Below, in pieces: positions 44,982 through 53,096 of a stretch of 64,000 nucleotides of DNA. The position numbers and the translations under genes were made by a program. Every line of letters begins with the position of its first letter. Within the stretch, counting starts at the first letter, position 1. The notes beneath the pieces are model-generated. The model was not told the DNA's origin. It was given only the letters and a program-made list of their open reading frames with translations, and did no database searches. The stretch comes from Dyadobacter beijingensis DSM 21582 (lineage in GTDB: Bacteria > Bacteroidota > Bacteroidia > Cytophagales > Spirosomataceae), in assembly GCF_000382205.1 (NCBI RefSeq), contig NZ_KB907793.1, positions 62,001 through 126,000 on the forward strand. Direction: 5' to 3'.

Positions 44982-45773
44982 TTAAACTGTTGGTACGGTA
45001 CCGCCATCGATGACGAATTGTGTCCCTGTTAAATAATTGGCTCTTGGTGAAACCAGAAAACCAACTAACTCAGCTACTTCTTCTGGTTCGGCAGGTCTGC
45101 CATAAGGTATTCCGCCCAGGGCATCCATGACACTTTGTTGCGCTTCTTCAACAGTACTATTGGCATTTCTTGCCAGTTCGCCCAGCCAGGCTTCCGAGGC
45201 TGTCGTATTGATCCATCCCGGCGATACTGTCAGCACCCGAACACCTTGGGGGCTAACGCCATTGGATAAACTTTTGCTGTAATTGATCAACGCAGCTTTT
45301 GCCGACGCATAAGGCAAAGTAGAATCATACAGCGGTAACTTGCCCTGGATCGAAGCAATGTGAATAATAACACCACTTTTCTGATCGATCATTTTTGGTA
45401 GAAATCCTCTGTCCAACCGCACAGGTGCAAGCAAATTAGCTTGCAGGGTTGATTCCCAATCTTCATCCGATAATACCGCAAAGCCCCCGGCGGGTGTTGT
45501 TGAAGAACCGAGGTTATTCACAAGAATATCCAGCCTTCCATAAGTTGACAACACTTCGCTGATAACTTTCTGGGTACCTTCCGGCTTACTTAAATCGGAT
45601 GCGATAAAATGCAACTCGCCGTTTTCTACTTCCGGTGCGTTCCTTGCCGTAATGATCACTGTCGCGCCAGCTTGCAAAAGTCTTTCTGCGATAGCTCTTC
45701 CGGCTCCTTTCGTTCCTCCCGTTACCAGGGCAATCTTGCCCGATAACTCATTATTGAAATTAAACTGTTCCAT
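44982..45773 (-). CDS. Short-chain dehydrogenase/reductase (SDR)
   Basis: 263 residues, classical SDR length. The NAD(P)-binding motif is TGGTKGAG near residue 20, NNLG is in the middle, a catalytic Ser lies in HIASIQG, and YASAK provides Tyr and Lys. The C-terminus ends GTQFVIDGG, as usual. Substrate unknown. It is divergent from an HxlR-type regulator (45915), separated by 141 bp that hold both promoters, a pattern typical of HxlR control of an electrophile-detoxifying reductase. Confidence 0.94.
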   Translation of the reverse strand: MEQFNFNNELSGKIALVTGGTKGAGRAIAERLLQAGATVIITARNAPEVENGELHFIASDLSKPEGTQKVISEVLSTYGRLDILVNNLGSSTTPAGGFAVLSDEDWESTLQANLLAPVRLDRGFLPKMIDQKSGVIIHIASIQGKLPLYDSTLPYASAKAALINYSKSLSNGVSPQGVRVLTVSPGWINTTASEAWLGELARNANSTVEEAQQSVMDALGGIPYGRPAEPEEVAELVGFLVSPRANYLTGTQFVIDGGTVPTV

Positions 45774-45857
45774 TGTACTGTCCTGCTTTTAAGAATTATT
45801 GATAGGACAAAATTGGTGCGTAAATGAAGTTTAGACAAGTACGGTATTACGATTCAT

Positions 45858-45885
45858 ATAGGGATAAATTATTCCCCTATTGTCC
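45858..45885. promoter_or_regulatory. Candidate HxlR operator region between SDR and hxlR genes
   Basis: ATAGGG and CCCTAT form a 6-bp inverted repeat with 11 bases between, followed by TTGTCC. A matching GGACAA lies at 45805-45810, at the SDR promoter. The TTGTC half-site also occurs in the palindrome at the other HxlR/SDR pair (46718-46748). Weak on its own; listed because two independent loci share the half-site. Confidence 0.35.
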
Positions 45886-45910
45886 AAATCGGAACATAGG
45901 TTTAATTTTG
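45880..45910 (+). promoter_or_regulatory. Bacteroidota-type promoter directly before the HxlR gene
   Basis: TTG at 45880-45882 and TAATTTTG at 45903-45910 are separated by 20 bp, close to the Bacteroidota consensus TTTG-N19/21-TAnnTTTG. Transcription would begin within a base or two of the ATG at 45915, so the message may be leaderless. Confidence 0.5.
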
Positions 45911-45914
45911 AATT

Positions 45915-46292
45915 ATGTATGAAAGAAAGATAACTCCGAACCTGAACTGCGGGCTTGACCTGATCGGTGAAGTCCTTTATGGGAAATGGAAAATCCGCTT
46001 GCTGTGGTTTATCCATACTGGTCACAAGCGCCCAAGCGAACTGCAACGCAAGATCCCCGACGCCTCACGCAGGGTCCTGAATATTCAGTTGAAAGAATTG
46101 GAGGAGCACGAACTGGTTACGAGAAAAATCTATCCCGTTGTACCGCCCAAAGTGGAATACAGCCTTACCGAATTTGGCAAAACTGTAATCCCTGTGATTG
46201 CCGCATTAGGACAATGGGGCGATGAGCACGAAGAACGTTTGCGGGATGTGATTTTGAAACATATCGTGGGTTCTGATTTGGATATATCCTAA
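45915..46292 (+). CDS. HxlR-family transcriptional regulator
   Basis: 125 residues: a single HxlR winged-helix domain with LDLIGEVLYGKWKIRLLWFI, RPSELQRKIPDASRRVLNIQLKEL, and the wing VPPKVEYSLTEFGK. The usual conserved N-terminal Cys is at NLNCGLD. HxlR proteins often sense electrophiles or quinones through that Cys and control an adjacent reductase, here the divergent SDR. The promoter is unusually close to the start codon. Confidence 0.92.
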   Translation: MYERKITPNLNCGLDLIGEVLYGKWKIRLLWFIHTGHKRPSELQRKIPDASRRVLNIQLKELEEHELVTRKIYPVVPPKVEYSLTEFGKTVIPVIAALGQWGDEHEERLRDVILKHIVGSDLDIS

Positions 46293-46335
46293 TATTCAGC
46301 CCGAGGAAGGTTAATATCAGCCTGATGAAGTGATC

Positions 46336-46695
46336 TTATAACGGCCCAGGGTTTAACGCCTCATCCATAATGTTCGCCCGGCTCCACTCGGACATCAATG
46401 TCATGATCTGCCGCAGTGACTCACCTTTTTGGCTCAGCGAGTATTCTACGCGCGGGGGGATTTCCGGGTACGCCTTGCGGAGAATGATGCCGTCGGATTC
46501 GAGCTCCTTCAAAGTCCGGGACAAAACTTTCAAGGCCATGGCCGGGATGGTTTTATGAAGCTCTCCGAAGCGCATAGGCCCTCTTAGCAGCAACCAAATG
46601 ATGGGCGGCTTCCATTTCCCTCCGATCACATCTATCGTCGCCGTAATAGGGCACTCGTCCGCACTATGATATTTAACGTTTTTTTTCTCTTCCAT
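46336..46695 (-). CDS. HxlR-family transcriptional regulator
   Basis: 119 residues with the HxlR domain: ECPITATIDVIGGKWKPPIIWLL, MRFGELHKTIPAMALKVLSRTLKEL, and IPPRVEYSLSQKGES. The conserved Cys is in DECP. It is divergent from a small SDR gene (46807). A perfect 13-bp inverted repeat lies between them and should be its operator. Confidence 0.93.
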   Translation of the reverse strand: MEEKKNVKYHSADECPITATIDVIGGKWKPPIIWLLLRGPMRFGELHKTIPAMALKVLSRTLKELESDGIILRKAYPEIPPRVEYSLSQKGESLRQIMTLMSEWSRANIMDEALNPGPL

Positions 46696-46717
46696 TTCGC
46701 GTCACTGAACCATTTAG

Positions 46718-46748
46718 TACCTTTTTGTCATTAGTTGACAAAAAGGTA
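46718..46748. promoter_or_regulatory. Perfect 13-bp inverted repeat, candidate HxlR operator
   Basis: TACCTTTTTGTCA and TGACAAAAAGGTA are exact complements separated by TTAGT. A further TACTTGACAAAAGTA follows at 46750-46764. It lies between the divergent HxlR and SDR genes, 23 bp from the regulator's start codon, which fits repression of both. Binding is inferred. Confidence 0.7.
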
Positions 46749-46806
46749 ACTACTTGACAAAAGTAAATTAATGGCTCAACTTCGTCAAATAAAAACAAAT
46801 AGAGCA

Positions 46807-47403
46807 ATGAAAATTATTATCATCGGTGCCACGGGCACGATCGGGAAACATGTTACAAAAGCGCTGGACGGCCAAAGCGAAATCGTAAAGGTGGGTTTAA
46901 ACAGCGGAGATTATCAGGTGGACATCAGCGATATTATATCAATTAAAGAGTTGTTCGAAAAAGTTGGCCGGTTCGATGCTTTGATCAGCACGACCGGCGA
47001 TGCACATTTCGGTCCGCTTAGAGATATGACAGATGCGGAATTCAGGATCGGCATAAACAGCAAACTAATGGGTCAGATCAACCTCGTGTTGATAGGCCAG
47101 CACTATATTAATCCAAAGGGTTCATTTACACTCACATCGGGCAGCCTGAGCGAAGATCCTATTGTGTCAGGTGCTTCGGTAAGCGCGGTCAACGGCGCCC
47201 TCGATTCATTTGTCAGGGCGGCAGCTATCGAGCTGGAAAATGGCGTACGGATTAATGCAGTTGGGCCGGATGTTGTGGAAGAATCACCTGCTTATTTTCC
47301 ATACTTTCCTGGTCATATCCCGGTGACAATGCACAGCGTAGCGCAAGCCTACGTAAGAAGCGTATTAGGCGCACAGACCGGGCAAATATATAAAGTGCTA
47401 TGA
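46807..47403 (+). CDS. Short SDR-like protein without the YxxxK motif
   Basis: 198 residues from the Met at 46807 (MKIIIIGATGTIGK); the longer frame from 46771 adds 12 residues without a match. The Rossmann motif GATGTIG is intact, and ISTTGDAHFGPL and TSGSLSEDP follow. Where YxxxK should be, the sequence reads SAVNGALDSFVRAAAIEL, so the catalytic Tyr and Lys are absent. I recall other small HxlR-linked SDRs with the same NGAL block. It may bind NAD(P)H without classical catalysis. Regulated by the divergent HxlR gene. Confidence 0.88.
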   Translation: MKIIIIGATGTIGKHVTKALDGQSEIVKVGLNSGDYQVDISDIISIKELFEKVGRFDALISTTGDAHFGPLRDMTDAEFRIGINSKLMGQINLVLIGQHYINPKGSFTLTSGSLSEDPIVSGASVSAVNGALDSFVRAAAIELENGVRINAVGPDVVEESPAYFPYFPGHIPVTMHSVAQAYVRSVLGAQTGQIYKVL

Positions 47404-47513
47404 TGTAGTCGCCCTGGTTTTCGGGGTAAGCATTAGCCGATCAGGGGAAGGGACTTGCTAGCTTCATACCAGCAAGGTCCAGCCGGCAAATTAAGGTTTA
47501 TCCGCTTAATTGC

Positions 47514-47521
47514 TATATTTG
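47514..47521 (+). promoter_or_regulatory. -7 promoter box of the iron-uptake unit
   Basis: TATATTTG (TAnnTTTG) lies 11 bp before the ATG at 47533, so the leader is only a few bases. No clear -33 element is seen. Confidence 0.45.
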
Positions 47522-47532
47522 TGGGCTGATCG

Positions 47533-47910
47533 ATGCGTACAGTTATACTTTACATATGGCTTATTACTACGATCCTGCCGACGTTTAGTCAGTGGGGTAC
47601 GATCGCATACTATAAAGTTAACAAGGAATATATCACGCGCGTCCTCTGTCAAAACCGTGACAAACCGCAGCTTCACTGTAATGGAAAATGCTACCTTGCC
47701 AAGAAGCTGAAAGAGCAGCAGCAGAAGCAAGACCAGCAAACCAGCGACCGGGTTGAAAGCATCCCCACACTCCAACTGTTTGCTTCACCATTAGCATTTT
47801 TTGAATTCGCTGCAGAACACCTGCCGGTAGCGAGCACTGCCAATTTTTCGTATAAGTTGGCCTCTTACCATGCTCCACTTTCCAACCTTGTCCACCCTCC
47901 CTGCGCGTAG
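47533..47910 (+). CDS. Small membrane-anchored protein with a CNGKC motif, next to a TonB receptor
   Basis: 125 residues. An N-terminal hydrophobic helix (VILYIWLITTILPTFSQWG) is followed by LCQNRDKPQLHCNGKCYLAKKLKEQQQKQ, where Cys-x3-Cys preceded by His could bind metal, and a Gln-rich helix. The end has several His (SYHAP, VHPPCA). I do not know the family's function. Such small proteins commonly precede TonB siderophore receptors in Bacteroidota. It lies 134 bp upstream of the receptor gene, which has its own promoter. Confidence 0.75.
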   Translation: MRTVILYIWLITTILPTFSQWGTIAYYKVNKEYITRVLCQNRDKPQLHCNGKCYLAKKLKEQQQKQDQQTSDRVESIPTLQLFASPLAFFEFAAEHLPVASTANFSYKLASYHAPLSNLVHPPCA

Positions 47911-47994
47911 CACAATTTTTTGATCCAAAATGCCGCTTCGGGCTTCGTCAACCATGTTGGTTGTCCGGACCGACACATCTTTTTTAAATCAGAA

Positions 47995-48025
47995 TATATT
48001 TGCTCGCACTTCAAATAATGCGAGC
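47995..48025 (+). promoter_or_regulatory. Promoter with overlapping inverted repeat before the siderophore receptor
   Basis: TATATTTG at 47995-48002 matches TAnnTTTG. Directly after it, GCTCGCA and TGCGAGC form a 7-bp perfect inverted repeat with a 10-base centre (48002-48025), which spans the expected start of transcription near 48008. It may be an operator for an iron-responsive repressor or a 5' stem-loop in the message. Confidence 0.5.
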
Positions 48026-48044
48026 CGGCTAACCGCATAAATCG

Positions 48045-50414
48045 ATGAATATCAAAGTTTTATTATTGCTAATTTTTAGCATAGCCTTTTCCCTGCAAAC
48101 ATTTGCACAATCCGGGCTTGGCGCCCTTCACGGACGGATCGTGAATGCCGAGCAGCAAGCTATTTCGGGCGCTTCCGTCGCGTTGCAAGGCGCTGCAACC
48201 GGTACGGTTACCGACACCGACGGCCAGTTCAGCCTTAGGGGTATTGCGCCGGGAACATACGTGTTATCCGTTTCGAACGTAGGCTATACTGCTTATACAC
48301 AAAGCCTTCGCATCACCAAAGGCAAGAATGTATTTCTAAACCTGCAACTTTCCGAAAGCAAGCAGGAACTGGAAGAAGTGCTGGTGAGTGCCGCAATGCA
48401 CCGCTACCAGGTTCTGTCCTCCAATTCGTCGACGCGAAGCAACACGCCGCTGCTCTCGACCCCGCAATCCGTACAGGTGATGTCGTCCGCAGTACTTCGC
48501 GACCGGCAGGCATTCACATTAAACGAAATCGCGGGTTCTTTCACGGGGATGAAGGCCAACAATGGCAATGGCAATTTTCAGATCCGCGGCTTTACTGCGT
48601 ACTCGCCCAACGATGCCAGTTTTTTGCTTTATAATGGCATACGCGGCAATTTGTTTTTGTGGAGCCAGCAGCCATTGCTTTACAACATCGAGTCCGTAGA
48701 GCTGCTTCGCGGGCCGTCGGGCGCATTGTTCAGCGAAGGATCACCGGGTGGTGTGGTTAATTTTGTTACCAAAAAACCGCTGACCGAAAAGCGGGCGAGC
48801 GTCGATCTCTCCCTGGGAAGCTGGGCATTTGGCCGTGCGTCGGTCGATTTCACCGGGCCCATTGATCGCGAAAAGAAGATTTTGTACCGCGCGATTGTCG
48901 GGTATGACCGGGGCGAAAGTTTCCGGAATTACCAGGAGAAACAAAACCTTTTTATCGCGCCTTCATTGACCTACCTGGTCAACGCCAAGACTTCTCTGAA
49001 CCTGGAACTGAACTATGCATATTCAAAGGCCGTCCAGCAGTACGACAATGGCAGCTTTATCTATACCCGGCCTGATGGCACTTTTGATTTCAACCATTAT
49101 TCCGACAAGCTGACGATCCAGAGCCCGACAGATTATGGTAAAACCCGCAACATGTCGGCGACGTTGACCTTCGATCACCAGATCAACGAACACCTTAAAC
49201 TGACCGTAGTGGAGCGGGCAGTACGGAATGTACTGGATTTTACAGACCACATTCCGGTGGGAAGGATTAGAAACGACTCCATCAGCCGCGGCTATCAGGA
49301 CTGGCTCACGGACAGGTTCAGCCTTCAAACGACCGCTTTCGCTACTTACACTGCCAAAACCGGCGCGATCGGGCACCAGATTATCGTCGGTGCCGACTAT
49401 AACCGGTACGGCTGGACGCAAAACGATTATCAATACAAGGCTTCGACACGCATTTACATTCCCAATCCGGATTATACCGGCAGCGTTCCCGACGCCTCCG
49501 TGCCGGCAGACGAGTCGGATGATAACAAGCGGGTTACGAACCTGATCGGCGGTTATATTCAGGATCAGGTGAGCGTGGGAAATAAATTGAAAGTGCTGCT
49601 TTCCCTGCGCTTCGACAATTACAATGCGAAAGAAACGCCGCTGTCGGACCGGGACAACAAGCAAGGCGACGAGCTGCAAGCTTCCGGCTGGATTCCACGT
49701 ATCGGATTGGTTTATTTGCCGGTGAATAATGTTTCGATTTATGGCACGTATCTCAAATCCTTCAACCCGCAAACGTCCAATAATGCACTGGCCGGCGGGC
49801 CATTCCCGACCCGGAAAGCAACGCAATATGAAGTGGGTTCGAAAGCCGATATACTGGATGGCCGCTTGTCGGCTGGCTTGGCGTTGTACCAGATCAACTA
49901 TGCCAACATCCTGACGGCCGCACCGACGGAAGAAAACTCACACCGTCAGGCCGCGATCGACGGGACACGCAGCCGCGGCGGCGAGTTCTCGGTAACGGGG
50001 CACCTGGGAGCCCTGAGTCTGATCGCCGGATATGCATTGAACGAGCACGTGCTGGTGAGCACGACCACCTACGGCAAAAAAGGCGACCGGTTCGCGAATG
50101 CGCCGAAACACCAGATCAACTTTTGGGGTAAATATGCGCTTCCTTCCAATGTGCTAAAAGGGTTCAGCGTGGCAGCGGGCGTCCGGTATGTGAGCGATCA
50201 GGTGGGTCTGTTAAGCAACCAAAACTTCGTTTTCCCTTCTTATACGGTGCTCGACGCGGCCCTTTCGTATCAGCGCAACAGGTTCCAGGTGCAAGTGAAT
50301 GCCTATAACCTGGCCAATAAGCATTACTTCACCGGCAGCCGTTCCGGCGTAACGCTGGCGGGATTAGGCGATCCGTTCAATGTAAGAGTAGGAGTTAGCT
50401 ACCAACTCTGGTAA
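48045..50414 (+). CDS. TonB-dependent siderophore receptor
   Basis: 789 residues. Signal peptide (FSIAFSLQTFAQ), a carboxypeptidase-like N-terminal domain (about 24-105, GALHGRIVNAEQQAISGASVAL), a plug (about 125-235, NTPLLSTPQSVQVMSSAVLRDRQ, then FQIRGF and LLRGPSGALFSEGSPGGVVNFVTKKP) and a 22-strand barrel ending VRVGVSYQLW. The plug sequences are typical of ferrichrome/ferric-siderophore receptors (FhuA/FoxA-like). The ligand is unknown. Followed after 15 bp by the PepSY protein. Confidence 0.95.
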   Translation: MNIKVLLLLIFSIAFSLQTFAQSGLGALHGRIVNAEQQAISGASVALQGAATGTVTDTDGQFSLRGIAPGTYVLSVSNVGYTAYTQSLRITKGKNVFLNLQLSESKQELEEVLVSAAMHRYQVLSSNSSTRSNTPLLSTPQSVQVMSSAVLRDRQAFTLNEIAGSFTGMKANNGNGNFQIRGFTAYSPNDASFLLYNGIRGNLFLWSQQPLLYNIESVELLRGPSGALFSEGSPGGVVNFVTKKPLTEKRASVDLSLGSWAFGRASVDFTGPIDREKKILYRAIVGYDRGESFRNYQEKQNLFIAPSLTYLVNAKTSLNLELNYAYSKAVQQYDNGSFIYTRPDGTFDFNHYSDKLTIQSPTDYGKTRNMSATLTFDHQINEHLKLTVVERAVRNVLDFTDHIPVGRIRNDSISRGYQDWLTDRFSLQTTAFATYTAKTGAIGHQIIVGADYNRYGWTQNDYQYKASTRIYIPNPDYTGSVPDASVPADESDDNKRVTNLIGGYIQDQVSVGNKLKVLLSLRFDNYNAKETPLSDRDNKQGDELQASGWIPRIGLVYLPVNNVSIYGTYLKSFNPQTSNNALAGGPFPTRKATQYEVGSKADILDGRLSAGLALYQINYANILTAAPTEENSHRQAAIDGTRSRGGEFSVTGHLGALSLIAGYALNEHVLVSTTTYGKKGDRFANAPKHQINFWGKYALPSNVLKGFSVAAGVRYVSDQVGLLSNQNFVFPSYTVLDAALSYQRNRFQVQVNAYNLANKHYFTGSRSGVTLAGLGDPFNVRVGVSYQLW

Positions 50415-50429
50415 GCAGGCTATCGATAT

Positions 50430-51584
50430 ATGAGCAAGAAAGCAGCATATACCCGAACCCTTTTCAGGCTGCACAGCTGGCTGGGCCTGACTACCGGGAT
50501 TTTCCTGATTTTGCTTGGTTTAAGCGGCTCCGTTCTGGTTTTCAGAACGGAGCTTGACCGCTATTTCAACCAGGAGCTCCTGCACGTATCACCGGTGACC
50601 CGTACCGGGAATGACCAGGTTTTGAAGCGCTGTTATGAGACCATAACCAGCCGCTACCCAAACCTGGACGGCATCGCCTGGGTAAACCCCGATGCGGGGC
50701 CTACCGATGCGTACAATTTCAGGATCTATTTCAATGACGCCCGCCTGCTCACCTACGATCTCGGGCTGATCTCGTTTGATCCGTACACCGGTGCTATCCT
50801 GCGTGAAGGGCCGTCAGGCGAGTTTACGCCGAGCTTTGTCGAATGGCTTTTTCAGTTCCATTTCAGCTTCCAGCTCGGCATCCCCGGCGCAGCATTGACG
50901 GCCGTTTTTGGCATTACAATGCTGCTTTCCCTGATCACCGGAGCCGTCGCATATCGTAAGATGCTGTGGAAGGTGATTGGTTTTAAAATAAAAATCAACA
51001 GAAAAAACTGGCGGACGATCAGCTCAGATTTGCACCGGATTGTGGGCGTATGGTCGCTGCTGTTGAATGCCTTGATTTTCTTCACGGGATTCTGGATGAA
51101 CCTGTTTGCATTCAAAGCCAAAGCATGGGAGGCCGAGCAGGTAACCACCCAGCCCAATACGCTGATGACCGCTTCACCGGACCTGATGTTGAAACAAGCG
51201 CTTTCGGCCATGCCGGATTTGCAGCCGACCTACGTGTACCTGCCCACACAACCGGTCCGCAAGTTCGAAGTGCGCGGTTACGCGACTGCCCAATCAAAAA
51301 TCTGGGGAAGCTCCAATTCGGTGAAGATCGATCAGCAGACCGGCGAGTTGATATCGATCAGCAGGTTTTCGGACAAACTGTTAGGAGAGCGCATCGAAGC
51401 TACATTCTTTCCGCTGCATGTCGGAAATTTTGGCGGCATTCCGGTCAAGGTTTTGTATGTGATCATCGGTCTTACTCCCGGCCTGTTATCTGTCACAGGC
51501 TTTTTGCTTTGGTGGCGAAGAATCAGAAGTTCAAAGAGAAAATTGGATCGAAGGGGCCCAGTGGTGTCATCCAGGACGACATAG
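50430..51584 (+). CDS. PepSY-associated membrane protein (siderophore reductase-like)
   Basis: 384 residues with four hydrophobic segments (about 18-36, 150-172, 198-220, 335-355) and large periplasmic loops. The opening RTLFRLHSWLGLTTGIFLILLGLSGSVLVFRTELD is the PepSY-TM signature; HSW near the first helix and LHRIVGVWSLLLN carry candidate haem-ligand histidines. Members next to siderophore receptors are thought to reduce ferric siderophores in the periplasm (FoxB-like). It is in one operon with the receptor (gap 15 bp). Confidence 0.93.
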   Translation: MSKKAAYTRTLFRLHSWLGLTTGIFLILLGLSGSVLVFRTELDRYFNQELLHVSPVTRTGNDQVLKRCYETITSRYPNLDGIAWVNPDAGPTDAYNFRIYFNDARLLTYDLGLISFDPYTGAILREGPSGEFTPSFVEWLFQFHFSFQLGIPGAALTAVFGITMLLSLITGAVAYRKMLWKVIGFKIKINRKNWRTISSDLHRIVGVWSLLLNALIFFTGFWMNLFAFKAKAWEAEQVTTQPNTLMTASPDLMLKQALSAMPDLQPTYVYLPTQPVRKFEVRGYATAQSKIWGSSNSVKIDQQTGELISISRFSDKLLGERIEATFFPLHVGNFGGIPVKVLYVIIGLTPGLLSVTGFLLWWRRIRSSKRKLDRRGPVVSSRTT

Positions 51585-51713
51585 TATCCTTACGCGGCGG
51601 GTGTTGAGCCGAACAAATGCAGCTCATGCCCGGTCAGCGCCGGCGCTGACGCAATTCGTCGACGCCTGCTTTAAAAACGGCAGAAAATAGCAGGATCTGT
51701 TGATCAACTTCAA

Positions 51714-53096
51714 TCAAATAAACTTGATCTTCCGCAAAGCAAAAGCCGTCATCCGGAGCAGTAACCAGCCGTGTTTGAAACGTGAAATGTTGGTCTCGCC
51801 ATAGGTTCGGGCCCGGTAGCGGATCGGGATTTCGATGAATTTGAGATTGAGCCTGGCTGCACCGAAAATGAGGTCGAAATCGCCGAACGGGTCGAAATTG
51901 CCGAAATAGGAGCGGTTGGCTGCCAATTTGAGATAGTTTTCCCTGGAAATGACTTTCGTGCCGCAAAGCGTGTCCTTCAAATTCTGGCCTAGCAGCCAGG
52001 AGAACGCCAGGCTGAAAAACTTGTTGCCGACCAGGTTCAGGAACCGCATGGCCTCTTTTTCCATCGGATACACGAGCCGGGAGCCGTTGATGTATTCGCC
52101 TTTTCCATAAGCTATTGCATCGAAAAATTTGGGCAGTTCTTCCGGTGCTACCGTCATGTCCGCGTCGAGGATCATCAGAATATCACCGCTGGCGAGGTCA
52201 AAGCCTTTTCTTACCGCATCGCCTTTGCCTTTGCCGTCCTGCTGCGCCCATTTGATGTCATACCATGCCCGGTAATGTGCACCGAGCCGCTGAATTTCTT
52301 CCCACGTCTGATCGGTGGAATTTCCCTCGATAAAGATCAGCTCGGTGTGCCTGCCCATTTGTGGTGTGCGCTGGATGAGTGCCTCGATGTTGCCTTTCTC
52401 GTTGCGGGCTGGGATGATGACACTGACGCTCAAAGCATCGGCAGGTTTTTGTTCCGTCCGCTTGCTTCTGGCCACCAGGCACGTGAATAATCCCAGGCTG
52501 TTGATCAGTGGCAGGTTACCCATGTAGCGGTTTAGAACCGAAGAAACCAGGGGAATGTATTTAGGGAAAATCATCTTCCTCTGATGATCAATGAGGTCAA
52601 AATCAGTAAGATGGAGGAGCGAGGTGATATCGCCGGTATCCAGCCAGTTTTGCCTTTTCTGAGGCATTTTCAACCCCAGCTTTTCAGCCAGTTTCAGGAT
52701 GGGGCGCCAGATGAAATTTTCGGAGGTAATGATGAGTCGCGTTTGCCGGGTACAAACCGGGTGAATGGCTTCAAACACCATCTGCACATCCGTGACACTG
52801 CCTATTGTGTCGCTAATGATCACATAATCAAATGTTTCGTTCAGGCTTAGGTGCTCCGCATCCATTTCATGGTAGACGTAGCCGGGCCGGTGCGTGCGGG
52901 CAAAACGGACCATCTCCGCTGAAATATCGATTCCAACACCTCTGGACGGCCGGAGCTGTTCCAGCAGATATCCTGTTCCGCAACCGATTTCGAGCACGGC
53001 CGCGCCTTCGGGAATGATAAATTTCAAATACCTGACCACCGACCGGTGGTAGTAAGCATTTCTCCGGATCCATTTTTCTCTTTCTTCCCCAGTCAT
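51714..53096 (-). CDS. Methyltransferase-glycosyltransferase fusion
   Basis: 460 residues with two domains. The N-terminal class I SAM-dependent methyltransferase (about 1-205) has motif I VLEIGCGTGYLL and AEMVRFARTHRPG. The C-terminal GT2-family glycosyltransferase (about 225-455) has LSVSVIIPARNEKGNIEALI, the metal-binding LDADMTV and a tail like dolichol/polyprenyl-phosphate mannose synthases (RARTYGETNISRFKHGW). It could modify a polyprenyl-linked sugar and a lipid or glycan acceptor. Overlaps the start of the DUF2079-like gene by 4 bp, so they are one operon. Confidence 0.92.
   Translation of the reverse strand: MTGEEREKWIRRNAYYHRSVVRYLKFIIPEGAAVLEIGCGTGYLLEQLRPSRGVGIDISAEMVRFARTHRPGYVYHEMDAEHLSLNETFDYVIISDTIGSVTDVQMVFEAIHPVCTRQTRLIITSENFIWRPILKLAEKLGLKMPQKRQNWLDTGDITSLLHLTDFDLIDHQRKMIFPKYIPLVSSVLNRYMGNLPLINSLGLFTCLVARSKRTEQKPADALSVSVIIPARNEKGNIEALIQRTPQMGRHTELIFIEGNSTDQTWEEIQRLGAHYRAWYDIKWAQQDGKGKGDAVRKGFDLASGDILMILDADMTVAPEELPKFFDAIAYGKGEYINGSRLVYPMEKEAMRFLNLVGNKFFSLAFSWLLGQNLKDTLCGTKVISRENYLKLAANRSYFGNFDPFGDFDLIFGAARLNLKFIEIPIRYRARTYGETNISRFKHGWLLLRMTAFALRKIKFI

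Noticed and set aside
49023-49826. 267-codon minus-strand frame opposite the siderophore receptor
   Set aside because: Antisense shadow of conserved barrel sequence; no family features.
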